From G963667425 sp963667425 [NCBI: bacterium] (GTDB lineage: Bacteria; UBP6; UBA1177): a stretch of DNA of 64,000 nucleotides. The first letter of the stretch is position 1; every line of letters starts with the position of its first letter. The DNA lies in contig OY763407.1 of NCBI GenBank assembly GCA_963667425.1, forward strand, positions 496,001-560,000, given 5' to 3'. The notes under the pieces are model-generated. The model worked only from the letters and a program-made list of their open reading frames with translations, ran no database searches and was not told where the DNA came from. Both the position numbers and the translations under genes were made by a program. This document shows, one piece after another, positions 18,661 to 27,258 of this stretch.

Positions 18661-19574
18661 AATTTTTAATATATTTCATTCTTATCATATTTTTCTCTCT
18701 TTCGTCACTTTATGCAGACGAATTATCTGAAGATGATCTTAAAAGTCTTAATTCTCTTCTTGAGAATTTAAACAAAGATTCAGACAACATAAAAAAAGAG
18801 ACTCCGGTACCTAAAAAACCATCCCAGAAAAAAGATGAGAAAAATAAAAATGTAAAAAAAGAGTCTGATAAGAAAGAAATAAAAAATGAAAAAACATTTG
18901 TTGTCGTCATAGACCCCGGACATGGAGGCAAAGATCCGGGAGCTTTAAATAAAAAAATAAAAGAGAAAGATGTGGTTTTAAAACTTGCCGGAATAATAAA
19001 GAAAAAAGCATCTAACATAAAAGGCCTCAGAGTTGAGCTTACAAGGGATAATGATGTTTTTCTTGAACTTCAGAAAAGAGCTGAAATAGCCAACAGCAGG
19101 AATGGAGATCTTTTCATATCTATTCATGTAAATGCTAATAAGAGTAAAAAAGCTTCAGGTATGGAAGTTTATCATCTTGATAACCGCAGGAGTGAGTATA
19201 CTGATAGACTTGCTCTTGTAGAAAACAGAATGACGGAAAACAGTTCAATGCTTAATACAATACTTGTCGATATGAACATGAATTTTTATATTGAAGATTC
19301 TTTAAAATATACAGCTTTACTTGCTAAAAGATTAAATGTTCCTTTGAAAAAACATAAAACAAAACTCAGGGATTACAGGAAAGGTGCACTTTTCTATGTT
19401 CTCGTCGGTGCCAGAATGCCTTCAGCTCTTTTTGAGATAGGGTTTTTAACAAACAAGGATGAAGAAAAAAAGCTTAAAGATAATAAATATCTGGAAGATG
19501 TTGCAGATGCAATGATTAAATCTTTTACTGATATGAAAGATTATATTGAAAAAGTTGAGAGTAAACATAAATGA
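18657..19574 (+). CDS. N-acetylmuramoyl-L-alanine amidase (Amidase_3)
   Basis: The product has 305 residues. It cleaves the bond between N-acetylmuramic acid and L-alanine in peptidoglycan, in the periplasm. A signal peptide occupies residues 1-20 and is followed by a Lys/Glu-rich linker to about 80. The zinc site is visible: H89 in DPGHGG, E103 and H157 in SIHVNA. The catalytic Glu lies in ALFEIGFLTN. No LysM or AMIN domain is seen. Start ATGA overlaps the previous gene and the stop overlaps the next, so three genes are coupled. Role is probably cell separation or wall turnover. Confidence 0.9.
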   Translation: MKFLIYFILIIFFSLSSLYADELSEDDLKSLNSLLENLNKDSDNIKKETPVPKKPSQKKDEKNKNVKKESDKKEIKNEKTFVVVIDPGHGGKDPGALNKKIKEKDVVLKLAGIIKKKASNIKGLRVELTRDNDVFLELQKRAEIANSRNGDLFISIHVNANKSKKASGMEVYHLDNRRSEYTDRLALVENRMTENSSMLNTILVDMNMNFYIEDSLKYTALLAKRLNVPLKKHKTKLRDYRKGALFYVLVGARMPSALFEIGFLTNKDEEKKLKDNKYLEDVADAMIKSFTDMKDYIEKVESKHK

Positions 19575-20356
19575 TTTATTTTACAGCAATATTTTTTGCA
19601 ATTCTTTCAATCATTTTCGGAATGCTTGGAATTGGCGGTGGTGTGGTTTATACCCCCTTCCAGCTTTTTACTGGAACAGAATATGATACAGCAGCGACAA
19701 TTTCTCTCTTTTTAATAACAGTTACCGGTTTAAGTTCTGCTTTTATTTATAAGAAAGCAAGTCTTATAGATCTCAAACTTGTTGCAGTTATGGAAACTTT
19801 TACAGTTTCAGGAAGTTTTTCAGGAGGATTCTTTTCTCATCTTATTCCTGATAATTTTAAAACATGGCTTTTTTCGATAGTTCTTGTTCTTGCAGCACTC
19901 ACAATGCTGTTTTTCAGTGAAGAGAAGATTCGAAAAACAATTGCTCCAAAATTTTATCATTGGAAAAGAGTTTATGATGATAAAGAAATATATGTAAATA
20001 TAATTATTTTAGTAATTGCATCATTTTTTGCAGGAGCTTTTTCAGGAATACTTGGAATTGGAGGCGGAATATTTAAAATTCCTGTTATGATTGTTCTGTT
20101 GGGATTACCTACAAAAGTTGCTTTTGCCTCAAGTTCTTTGATGGTTGGAATTACAGGTTTTGGTGGTTTTACAGGTCGCATATTTCATTCTGTAATAAAC
20201 TGGAAGGCTACTCTGCTTTATGCCGCAGCTGTAATGGTGGGAAGTTTTGTAGGTGCAAAAATCTCAGTAAAGACAAACAAGGAAAAGTTAAGAAAGCTTT
20301 TTGCCTATTTTCTTATTGCTATTGCTGTTGTAACTTTTGTGAAGAACTTTGTGTAG
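19571..20356 (+). CDS. TauE/SafE family permease
   Basis: The product has 261 residues with about eight hydrophobic segments arranged as two similar halves, each with a Gly-rich signature (GMLGIGGG near the N-terminus and SGILGIGGGIFKIP in the second half). This is the TauE/SafE (DUF81) family of inner-membrane exporters linked to sulfite, sulfoacetate or other small anions. The substrate here is unknown. It overlaps the amidase by 4 nt, and its 3' end overlaps the convergent second amidase gene by 38 bp. Confidence 0.85.
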   Translation: MIYFTAIFFAILSIIFGMLGIGGGVVYTPFQLFTGTEYDTAATISLFLITVTGLSSAFIYKKASLIDLKLVAVMETFTVSGSFSGGFFSHLIPDNFKTWLFSIVLVLAALTMLFFSEEKIRKTIAPKFYHWKRVYDDKEIYVNIIILVIASFFAGAFSGILGIGGGIFKIPVMIVLLGLPTKVAFASSSLMVGITGFGGFTGRIFHSVINWKATLLYAAAVMVGSFVGAKISVKTNKEKLRKLFAYFLIAIAVVTFVKNFV

Positions 20357-21113
20357 CCGTTGTCTTTTCTTCTTTTCTTTTTCTTAAAACAGTGGTTCCT
20401 TTAATATAAAGTTTCACAGCTTCATGGATTGCGTCTGCAATTGTTCTTTTTGTCTCATCTGTCTTCAGATTCTCTTCTTCAAATGGATTTGCAATAACTC
20501 CACACTCCACAATAACAGATGGTATATCAACATTTTCAAGAATATAGTATGGAGCCATATAAACTCCGGCAATAGGATTTATAAATTCCTTATGCCAGCC
20601 ATAAACGCCTAAATTATGATATTTATTAGGATAAAACCCATGTTTCAACATACTGAAACCTATAAATGTTGCCAGATTACGACTTTCATCTTCGTTCCTG
20701 TGTTTTTTACTGAAAAATACTGAAAATCCTGAAACTTCACTCCATGCTTCTTTTGTTTTTTCATTTTTCAGTTTTTCAAGAGTATTCGGGTGTGCTGAAT
20801 CATGGTGAATTTCTATTAATATGTCTGCTCCTATCTTTTTTGCAATTTCAGGTCTCTCTTTTACATCAATATTGTTTCTGGCAAAAAACACTTCATAGTG
20901 GATATCCTTAGTGTCCATAAATGTAAAAAATGATGAAATATTATCATTGTATTCATATTCATTTATTCCTGATGCACTTATACATCCTTTGTTTTCGGTA
21001 TCTGATGTATGTCCTGAAAATATTGCAACAACTATTTTATTTTCTTTTTTTTCATCAGCATGAAGGTTGAAAATAAAAAGCAGGATAATTAAAATAAAAA
21101 ATATCTTTTTCAT
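20319..21113 (-). CDS. Amidase_3-like zinc hydrolase in the zinc-uptake operon
   Basis: The product has 264 residues from ATG 21113, which overlaps the znuB stop (ATGA). A longer in-frame reading from 21311 runs through znuB and is rejected. The signal peptide is 1-19. The fold markers of N-acetylmuramoyl-L-alanine amidases are present in altered form: H35 in FSGHTSD (usually DPGHGG), a candidate metal Glu at 52 or 54, H103 in IEIHHDSAHP, and the catalytic-type Glu in VIVECGVIANPFE. A cell-wall amidase made with a zinc importer fits a zinc-dependent periplasmic enzyme. Substrate preference may differ from classical AmiC. Confidence 0.75.
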   Translation of the reverse strand: MKKIFFILIILLFIFNLHADEKKENKIVVAIFSGHTSDTENKGCISASGINEYEYNDNISSFFTFMDTKDIHYEVFFARNNIDVKERPEIAKKIGADILIEIHHDSAHPNTLEKLKNEKTKEAWSEVSGFSVFFSKKHRNEDESRNLATFIGFSMLKHGFYPNKYHNLGVYGWHKEFINPIAGVYMAPYYILENVDIPSVIVECGVIANPFEEENLKTDETKRTIADAIHEAVKLYIKGTTVLRKRKEEKTTATQSSSQKLQQQ

Positions 21114-21928
21114 GTCAGTTTCTGTTTTGAAGCACAGATGAATTTCTTTATTAATCCATTTACAAGCACGGATATAAAATAGCAGGCTACTGCGATTATT
21201 ATAATAACAGCTCCTGAAGGGGCATTTACAAAATAAGATAATGCAATACCTGAGAATGTGAAAATAAGAGAAAGAAAAAACGAGATAAATATAATTATAG
21301 GAACTCTGCATGAAAAAAGTGATGCAATAGCTGGTGGAACGGTTAAAAGTGCAATTACAAGAATCAGCCCTACAACTTGCATAAGAATTACAATTGTTAT
21401 TGATATGGCTGAAAACATTAGGAAATTTAAGAGAGAAACCTTAAGTTTCTTGACAATGGCAAAATCTGAATCAAAAGAGATAATCAGAAACATTTTATAA
21501 AAAACAAAAAATAATGCCATTACAGCTATATCAAGAAGAGCAAGATATATAAGATCACTTTTGGAAACCATGAGAATGTTTCCGAAAAGCCATGTCATAA
21601 GGTTAGAATTATATCCAGGAGTCATATAGGTGAATAGAATTCCGGCAGCCATTCCTCCTGACCATAAAGTTCCTATTATTGTATCTTCATTATGTAGAGA
21701 TAAATTCTTTATGAAAACAATGAGAAACGAAAACAGTATTGAGCCGATAATTGCTCCTTTTACTGGTGAAAACCCCATAAATACAGAAAAACCGATTGCG
21801 CCTAATATAGCATGAGCCAAACCTCCTGCAATGAAGGTTATTTTTTTTATGTAGACAAAAGTTCCGGCTATTCCACTGGCTATAGAAGCAAGAAAAGCAG
21901 CTGTAAATGCATTTATAAAAAATATCAT
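21110..21928 (-). CDS. znuB: Zinc/manganese ABC transporter permease (ZnuB type)
   Basis: The product has 272 residues, almost wholly hydrophobic, with about eight membrane segments. It matches the ABC-3 permease family for Zn/Mn/Fe uptake: early GGLAHAILGAIG, the DTIIGTLWSGGMAAGI stretch and VVGLILVIALLTVPPAIA. It forms the inner-membrane channel fed by ZnuA and powered by ZnuC. It starts 1 nt after znuC and overlaps the amidase gene by 4 nt. Zinc is favoured over manganese because of the His-rich ZnuA in the operon. Confidence 0.9.
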   Translation of the reverse strand: MIFFINAFTAAFLASIASGIAGTFVYIKKITFIAGGLAHAILGAIGFSVFMGFSPVKGAIIGSILFSFLIVFIKNLSLHNEDTIIGTLWSGGMAAGILFTYMTPGYNSNLMTWLFGNILMVSKSDLIYLALLDIAVMALFFVFYKMFLIISFDSDFAIVKKLKVSLLNFLMFSAISITIVILMQVVGLILVIALLTVPPAIASLFSCRVPIIIFISFFLSLIFTFSGIALSYFVNAPSGAVIIIIAVACYFISVLVNGLIKKFICASKQKLT

Positions 21929-21929
21929 A

Positions 21930-22643
21930 TCAAAGTCCGCATTTATGAATTACTGTGTTTTTGGTTTTATTATATTTACTGAAAAGCGAACCATCATCAT
22001 GTTCAGTTTCAGGAAGTTCCAGAGTTTTGTTGACACAAAAAACTTTTTTAACAGCTGATGAGACAAAAGATATATCATGTGAAACCATAACTATCGTTTT
22101 TTCTTCATTTAATTCTCTAAGCATTGAATATATCTCATCTTCAGCTATGCTGTCAACATTTGCAACAGGTTCGTCAAGAAGAATTATATCAGGGTTATCA
22201 ATCAGAGCTCTGGCAATAAGAGTTTTCTGTTTCTGTCCACCGGAAAGTTTGCCAAACTGCATTTTTGAAAAAGAAATAAGCTCAAGCTTTGCCATAAGTT
22301 CATTTGCTTTTTTTTTGACTTCGGAATTAAAAAAAGGAAATAATGAAAAGTTTTTTACTGTACCGGATAAAACCACATCTTCAACAGTTACCGGAAATTC
22401 TCTATTTAGATTAGGGTGCTGCTGAACATAACCGATTTTAAATTTTTCCGGTATAGTAAGGCTTCCTTTTGAAGGTTTTAAAAGTCCAGCAATTATCTTG
22501 AGTAAAGTTGTTTTACCGCCGCCATTGGGACCAATAACAGCAGCAAAATCCTTTTCATAGATTTCCATATTAATGTTTTTTAAAACAGGTTCGGAATCAT
22601 ACGAAAAAGAGATGTTTTCTATGGTTATTACGTTATTTTTCAA
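21930..22643 (-). CDS. znuC: Zinc ABC transporter ATP-binding protein
   Basis: The product has 237 residues. It is a complete ABC ATPase: Walker A GPNGGGKTT near 37-45, Q-loop VQQHPN, signature LSGGQKQK, Walker B DIILLDEP and H-loop VSHD. The VQQHPNLNREFP segment is typical of the metal-uptake ABC class. It energises zinc import through ZnuB. Its start overlaps the znuA end by 11 nt. The C-terminus carries a short CGL tail of unknown meaning. Confidence 0.93.
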   Translation of the reverse strand: MKNNVITIENISFSYDSEPVLKNINMEIYEKDFAAVIGPNGGGKTTLLKIIAGLLKPSKGSLTIPEKFKIGYVQQHPNLNREFPVTVEDVVLSGTVKNFSLFPFFNSEVKKKANELMAKLELISFSKMQFGKLSGGQKQKTLIARALIDNPDIILLDEPVANVDSIAEDEIYSMLRELNEEKTIVMVSHDISFVSSAVKKVFCVNKTLELPETEHDDGSLFSKYNKTKNTVIHKCGL

Positions 22644-23565
22644 ATTTATTCTCTTTTTTTAATTCTTTTGACATTGTATCTGCAATATATTTCATGTTGT
22701 TAACATAATCATCTGAAAGAGGATCAAGAAAAAGAGGCTTTAAGCCAACTGCCTCGCCAATTCTTTCTCCGCTTTTTCTGCTGAACTGTTTTTGCAGAAA
22801 TATCGCCTGAGCATTTTCTTCACCAGCTTCCGATATAATTTTTTCAATATCTGCAGGAGAAGGCTCTTTACCTTCAACTTCTATAGCTATCTGTTTTAAT
22901 CCATATCTTTTTGTAAAATAACCCCATACAGGATGAAAAACAATAAATGATGCTCCTTTAATATGCGAAAGTTTATTTTCTATATAATTATTCAGTTCAT
23001 CCATTTCTTTATTAAAATCATCAAGATTTTTTTTGTAAAAAGATTCATTTTTCGGGTCATAAGCGGCTAACCCTTTATAAACTGATGTTGCCTGAACTTT
23101 CACTAACTGAGGATCCAGCCATATGTGCGGATCTTTTTCTCCAGCTTCGTGATTAGAATCATTATCTGCCCCTTCATGATGATGATGAGCCATTTTTATT
23201 TTTTCAATATCAGTATCAGTTGCAATAAAATGAGTTTTTTTAAGATCTCCTTTGATTTTAGTTAAAAATCTTTTTTCAAAAGGGACCCCAATAGTAAAAT
23301 ATATATCAGCATAAGAAAGTCTGGAAATCTGCATAGGAAGAGGCTCATAGGTTGCAGGTTCTGCTCCTGGCGGAACTATTTCAAAAACAGAAACTTTATC
23401 TTTTCCAATAGCTTTTACAAAATATGTTTGTGGCAAAATACTTACTGCTATATTAATACGATTCTGCTGATTGATTTTCTGTTTAAATAGAAAGTTATTT
23501 AAAAAAAGATAGGCAGAAACAGCAATTAGAATTGAAATTATAGCAAAAAGAGATAGCTTTTTCAT
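22633..23565 (-). CDS. znuA: Zinc-binding periplasmic protein (ZnuA type)
   Basis: The product has 310 residues. It is a cluster A-I metal-binding protein: membrane-anchor-like N-terminus, PPGAEPATYEPLP, a His-rich loop MAHHHHEGADNDSNHE near 130-145, DPHIWLDPQ, and FHPVWGYFTKRYGL. Metal ligands are the His in DPHIW and the His in FHPVWG plus a further acidic residue. The His loop marks zinc specificity in this family. It is first in znuA-znuC-znuB-amidase. GGAGG precedes the ATG, and a good promoter (TTGACA, 16 nt, TATTAT) lies upstream. No clear Zur palindrome was recognised. Confidence 0.92.
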   Translation of the reverse strand: MKKLSLFAIISILIAVSAYLFLNNFLFKQKINQQNRINIAVSILPQTYFVKAIGKDKVSVFEIVPPGAEPATYEPLPMQISRLSYADIYFTIGVPFEKRFLTKIKGDLKKTHFIATDTDIEKIKMAHHHHEGADNDSNHEAGEKDPHIWLDPQLVKVQATSVYKGLAAYDPKNESFYKKNLDDFNKEMDELNNYIENKLSHIKGASFIVFHPVWGYFTKRYGLKQIAIEVEGKEPSPADIEKIISEAGEENAQAIFLQKQFSRKSGERIGEAVGLKPLFLDPLSDDYVNNMKYIADTMSKELKKENKFEK

Positions 23566-23601
23566 TGCACTTCCTCCAATTAGAGAAAACTAACGAAATG
23601 A

Positions 23602-23629
23602 ATAATACACTTGTTCATAAAATTGTCAA
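23602..23629 (-). promoter_or_regulatory. Sigma-70-like promoter for znuA operon
   Basis: On the minus strand TTGACA (complement of 23624-23629) and TATTAT (complement of 23602-23607) are separated by 16 nt, 37 nt upstream of the znuA start. The -35 is perfect and the -10 matches four of six. Confidence 0.55.
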
Positions 23630-23672
23630 AATAAAGCCTGCTGAGAATAAAAAATCGAATATTATTGAAGTA

Positions 23673-24353
23673 TTATTTAGAAGTCCATGAACCTGATTCA
23701 ATAATAACACAATCACCGTTTTCTACCGGCAAGGATTCATTTGTTGCTGTGTTAAGTTCGACTTCTATAAGTTTAACATCTGATATTGTTCCCTTACTTG
23801 TTCCTTCTTCTCCAACACCTTCCGCTATGTTTATTGTTCCTGATTTCTGAAAATACATTTTTTTCCCGAAACCTGTGTCATCCTGAATATCTTCAAAAAT
23901 AACAATACACTGTAAACATGTTGCAAAGTTACTGTTAATATCTGATGCCAGATCATAAGTTCCAGCAATGCTGTTTCCTTTAGTTTTATCTTCCTTATAG
24001 TCAAAGAAATTGAGATCAATCTGATCTGCCGCTTCTCCACCAAGAGAAATGGATGAATCATAATAGTTGTTGTAGTAACTTCCCATTGTAAGGTTTGCAG
24101 TTGGAATAACTACACATTCGTTTTGAGAAATATCATTATCTAAAGGCTCTGAGTCATCTGAAATTTCATCTGCATCTTCAATTTCTTCTTCATCTGAAGC
24201 TTCATCAATATCAGGAATATCAGGTCTTTGATCATTATCGGAAACACTGACATCTGAATCTTTTGATTTTGAATCGTTGTTGTCATCATCACATGAAATC
24301 ATTGAAAAAATTACAAAACAAAACATCAATAAGAATAAAATAAGATTTTTCAT
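23673..24353 (-). CDS. Secreted lipoprotein, single-domain paralogue
   Basis: The product has 226 residues from the ATG at 24353, chosen because a GGGGAGGGG tract lies just upstream. The signal ends in a lipobox with Cys21 followed by Asp residues (CDDDN). Residues 22-75 are an acidic Asp/Glu/Ser linker. The folded part contains LGGEAADQIDLNFFDY, AGTYDLAS, a CLQC pair, and GEEGTSKG followed by SGSWTS. It is closely related to the first domain of the neighbouring larger lipoprotein. Function is unknown; it is probably anchored in the outer membrane and exposed or periplasmic. Confidence 0.75.
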   Translation of the reverse strand: MKNLILFLLMFCFVIFSMISCDDDNNDSKSKDSDVSVSDNDQRPDIPDIDEASDEEEIEDADEISDDSEPLDNDISQNECVVIPTANLTMGSYYNNYYDSSISLGGEAADQIDLNFFDYKEDKTKGNSIAGTYDLASDINSNFATCLQCIVIFEDIQDDTGFGKKMYFQKSGTINIAEGVGEEGTSKGTISDVKLIEVELNTATNESLPVENGDCVIIESGSWTSK

Positions 24354-24416
24354 AATACCCCTCCCCAAGGATAATAGTTAAAAATAATAGTTTTGATAAA
24401 GAACTATGTTACGAGG

Positions 24417-24444
24417 ATAATATAGAGGTAAAATGAAATGTCAA
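24417..24444 (-). promoter_or_regulatory. Sigma-70-like promoter for lipoprotein gene
   Basis: On the minus strand TTGACA (complement of 24439-24444) and TATTAT (complement of 24417-24422) are separated by 16 nt, about 64 bp before the ATG at 24353. The arrangement is identical to the znuA promoter. Confidence 0.5.
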
Positions 24445-24488
24445 AGGATAGTTAAATATTTTGGCTTTTTATAGAATTATATTTGATT

Positions 24489-25895
24489 TTATTTTGTTGT
24501 TGTAGCGGTAGTATCCCATGATTTAGATGCTATGTTAAAACATGCACCACCTGGGACAACTGCAGTTGTGAAGCTAGAGTCTATAACTTTAACTTCTTTA
24601 ACTGTAAGATTTGTAATAATTCCACTCGTAGTTCCAGATGAATATGGATCTCCTGAAGTTACTTCAAGTGAACCTGCTGTCTGAAAGAAAAGTCTGCCTG
24701 AATTTTCTGAACCATAATTTTCTCTTAAAAGAACACACTGATTGCATGTTTTGTAGTTATCGTTTACACCGGCTGAAGCAAGATCATATGTTCCGACAGG
24801 AGTAGCAGCATAAAATTCAACAGTTACGTAATCATCGTAAGTATCTTCCCCAAGTGCAGGAAGAACTCCAAGATATCCATTTTCTGAGTCATATGTTATG
24901 GTAATAGAATCAAGATCAGCTCCTGTTACATCCATACATGTAACGTTTGTATCGACACATGTATATGTTTTTACATTGTCGCATGTTGTCTTGCCTTCTG
25001 CATTTGTACTACAATCTTCATCTGCTGCACATTCGCCGCAAACATTTTTGTCTGTTACACAAATACCTGTTGTGCAGTCACTGTTTTCATTACATTCGAC
25101 ACATGTATTTGAAGATGAACATACATTTCTGCCATCTGTATTGGCGCTACAGTCTGTGCTTGTTAAACATTCAACGCAAACATTGATAGCTCCTGTTTTA
25201 TCACAAACGCCGCCGTCACAGTCATCATTTGTTTCACACTGGTCAGAAGTCCATGAACCTGATTCAATAATAATACATTTTCCGCCTTCAACAGGGGTAG
25301 ATTCAAAAGTTTCATTGTCCCAGTCAATGGTTACTTCAACAAGTTTTACAGATGTAATGGTTCCTTTGCTTGTTCCTTCTTCTCCAATTCCTGTCGTAAT
25401 TGTAAGAGAACCTGATTCCTGAAAATAGTATCTGTTTGCTTTTTCTGAATTCTCATCAACATCTTCAGAAGCAAGAACACACTGAGTACAGGTTGCATAA
25501 TTGTTGTTTACTGAAGAGGTAAGATCATAGGTTCCTGCAACGCTGTTTCCAGTTTCATTGTCATCATTGAAATCATAGAAAGAAATTCCAATCTGATCAT
25601 ATCCTTCTCCACCAAGAGCAATTTCAATGTTATAGTAGGAGTTTGAATAACCCTGCTCAAATGTGAGAACAGAAAAACCTGTACATTCGTCTGTAGGTGT
25701 ATCTGTGTCAGGAATTTCGTCTGTGTCAGGAATTTCGTCTGTGTCAGTGATTTCGTCTGTGTCAGTGATTTCGTCTGTGTCAGGTGTCTCTATGGAATCA
25801 CCATCTGAAGTGGTTGTTTTTCCACTATCATCATCACAGGAAATCATTAAGAATGCAGCAAATAAAACTGCAAGTAATAACGCAAAATTTTTCAT
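24489..25895 (-). CDS. Large modular lipoprotein with Cys-rich repeats
   Basis: The product has 468 residues. The lipobox Cys is at 20 (LMISC-DDD). A repeated acidic linker of TDEI/PDTDEI units spans about 38-65. Domain A (about 70-215) contains ALGGEGYDQIGISFYDF, AGTYDLTS, CTQC, GEEGTSKG and SGSWTSDQC. A middle section has Cys-rich repeats (CVECLTSTDC, CVECNENSDC, CGECAADEDC) of the type seen in deltaproteobacterial surface proteins. Domain C (about 320-465) repeats the domain A plan (VGTYDLASAG, CNQCVLL, a Gly/Ser segment, then KSWDT). Function is unknown. It is a paralogue of the lipoprotein 135 bp downstream. Confidence 0.75.
   Translation of the reverse strand: MKNFALLLAVLFAAFLMISCDDDSGKTTTSDGDSIETPDTDEITDTDEITDTDEIPDTDEIPDTDTPTDECTGFSVLTFEQGYSNSYYNIEIALGGEGYDQIGISFYDFNDDNETGNSVAGTYDLTSSVNNNYATCTQCVLASEDVDENSEKANRYYFQESGSLTITTGIGEEGTSKGTITSVKLVEVTIDWDNETFESTPVEGGKCIIIESGSWTSDQCETNDDCDGGVCDKTGAINVCVECLTSTDCSANTDGRNVCSSSNTCVECNENSDCTTGICVTDKNVCGECAADEDCSTNAEGKTTCDNVKTYTCVDTNVTCMDVTGADLDSITITYDSENGYLGVLPALGEDTYDDYVTVEFYAATPVGTYDLASAGVNDNYKTCNQCVLLRENYGSENSGRLFFQTAGSLEVTSGDPYSSGTTSGIITNLTVKEVKVIDSSFTTAVVPGGACFNIASKSWDTTATTTK
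25703..25783. repeat. 18-bp in-frame tandem repeat in lipoprotein gene
   Basis: There are four full copies plus a half copy of an 18-bp unit, CTGTGTCAGGAATTTCGT on the plus strand, with GTG replacing GGA in some copies. It encodes the minus-strand hexapeptide DTDEI(P/T). Copies 1-2 and 3-4 are pairwise identical, which suggests recent slippage and possible length variation of the lipoprotein stalk. Confidence 0.85.
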
Positions 25896-26101
25896 TCATT
25901 TCTCCAAAATTTAGTTGTTAAAAAGGCTAAAGCCATTTAAGTATTTTATAAATTAAAAAAATAAAATCAATAAATTATGAGATTTAAAAAAAAAGATAAA
26001 TTGTGATGTTGTAGTTAAATGTGTGTATTGAGGTGGTGACAGTGTATTATGTTGTTTTATTTTTTATATTTTAATTTCTTTGATTTATCTTTGTTTTATA
26101 T

Positions 26102-26130
26102 TTGACAAAGGTATTTTGATAATATATTCT
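26102..26130 (+). promoter_or_regulatory. Sigma-70-like promoter for ilvE
   Basis: TTGACA at 26102-26107 and TATTCT at 26125-26130 are spaced by 17 nt, about 45 bp before the start. The -35 is perfect and the -10 matches four of six. Confidence 0.5.
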
Positions 26131-26174
26131 CCAAATGTAAATAATCGTTAATTCAATGTTTGCTGGAGGTTTCG

Positions 26175-27206
26175 ATGTCTTTTATAAAAAAAGCCGACTT
26201 AAACTGGTCATCTTTAGGGTTTGATTATGTTAAAACTGATAAGAGATTTGTTTCAAAATGGAAAGACGGTAAATGGGACGAAGGAGCTCTTGTTGAAGAT
26301 CCTTTTTTAAATATTCATGAAGGTTCTACTGCGCTTCATTATGGTCAGCAATGTTTTGAAGGACTTAAAGCTTTTGAAACAAAAGATGGAAAGGTTCTGC
26401 TTTTTAGACCTGATATGAATTCAAAAAGAATGGCTAAAAGCTGTAAAGCTCTTTTAATGCCTGAATACCCTGAAGATAGATTTATTGAAGCCTGTAAAAT
26501 GGTTGTTGATGCTAACAGGCGTTTTGTTCCGCCATATGGTAGCGGTGCTTCTCTTTATTTAAGGCCTTTTGTTATAGGAGTTGGTGCCAATGTCGGTGTT
26601 AAACCTGCAAAAGAGTATATTTTCTCTGTATTTGCAACACCTGTTGGAGCTTATTTTAAAGGTGGTCTACAGCCTGTTAATTTCTGTATTGCAGATTATG
26701 ATAGAGCTGCACCAAAAGGAACAGGTGGTTCAAAAGTCGGCGGTAACTATGCTGCGAGTCTTCTTGCACATAAAGAGGCTGTTGATGCAGGTTTTGCTGA
26801 TGCAATATATCTTGATCCCGCTACAAGGCAGTACATAGAAGAAGTCGGTGCTGCAAATTTCTTTGGAATAACAAAGGATGGTAAATTCGTAACTCCTAAA
26901 TCTGATTCTATACTTCCAAGTATTACTAAGTATTCGTTAATGCATATTGCAGAACATATTTTTAACATGAAAGTTGAAGAAAGGCATGTTCATATAGATT
27001 CAATAGATGAATTTCTTGAGGCAGGAGCATGTGGAACAGCTGCTGTCATTTCTCCTATTGGAGGCATTTATTATAAAGGAAAAATGCATAATTTTTATGG
27101 TGATGGAAAAGAAGTTGGACCTGTAACAAAAAAGCTTTACAATATGCTTATTTCGATTCAGAATGGTGATGAAAAGGCTCCTGAAGGCTGGCTGGTTGAA
27201 GCGTAG
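26175..27206 (+). CDS. ilvE: Branched-chain amino acid aminotransferase (group II)
   Basis: The product has 343 residues from ATG 26175, where GGAGG ends 5 nt upstream; an in-frame TTG at 26160 is rejected. It is a fold-type IV PLP enzyme that transfers the amino group between glutamate and the keto acids of Leu, Ile and Val. Markers are LHYGQQCFEGLKAF, RPDMN, the PLP lysine K187 in GGSKVGGNYAASL, EEVGAANFFG and GTAAVISPIG. This pattern is the mammalian/Bacillus-like group II BCAT rather than the E. coli type. It is followed closely by ackA but may be transcribed separately. Confidence 0.93.
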   Translation: MSFIKKADLNWSSLGFDYVKTDKRFVSKWKDGKWDEGALVEDPFLNIHEGSTALHYGQQCFEGLKAFETKDGKVLLFRPDMNSKRMAKSCKALLMPEYPEDRFIEACKMVVDANRRFVPPYGSGASLYLRPFVIGVGANVGVKPAKEYIFSVFATPVGAYFKGGLQPVNFCIADYDRAAPKGTGGSKVGGNYAASLLAHKEAVDAGFADAIYLDPATRQYIEEVGAANFFGITKDGKFVTPKSDSILPSITKYSLMHIAEHIFNMKVEERHVHIDSIDEFLEAGACGTAAVISPIGGIYYKGKMHNFYGDGKEVGPVTKKLYNMLISIQNGDEKAPEGWLVEA

Positions 27207-27258
27207 ATTCTTTGTTTTAAAAGATATTTTTTTATGTTGTAAATTATAGAGGTGTGTT

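Noticed and set aside
21114-21311. N-terminal extension of the zinc-operon amidase
   Set aside because: The added residues are antisense-like, lie within znuB, lack a ribosome site, and the signal peptide begins at 21113.
24898-25422. Open frame on the plus strand inside the large lipoprotein gene
   Set aside because: It mirrors the repeat structure of the lipoprotein, lacks a ribosome site, and the minus-strand frame has a lipobox and domain homology.
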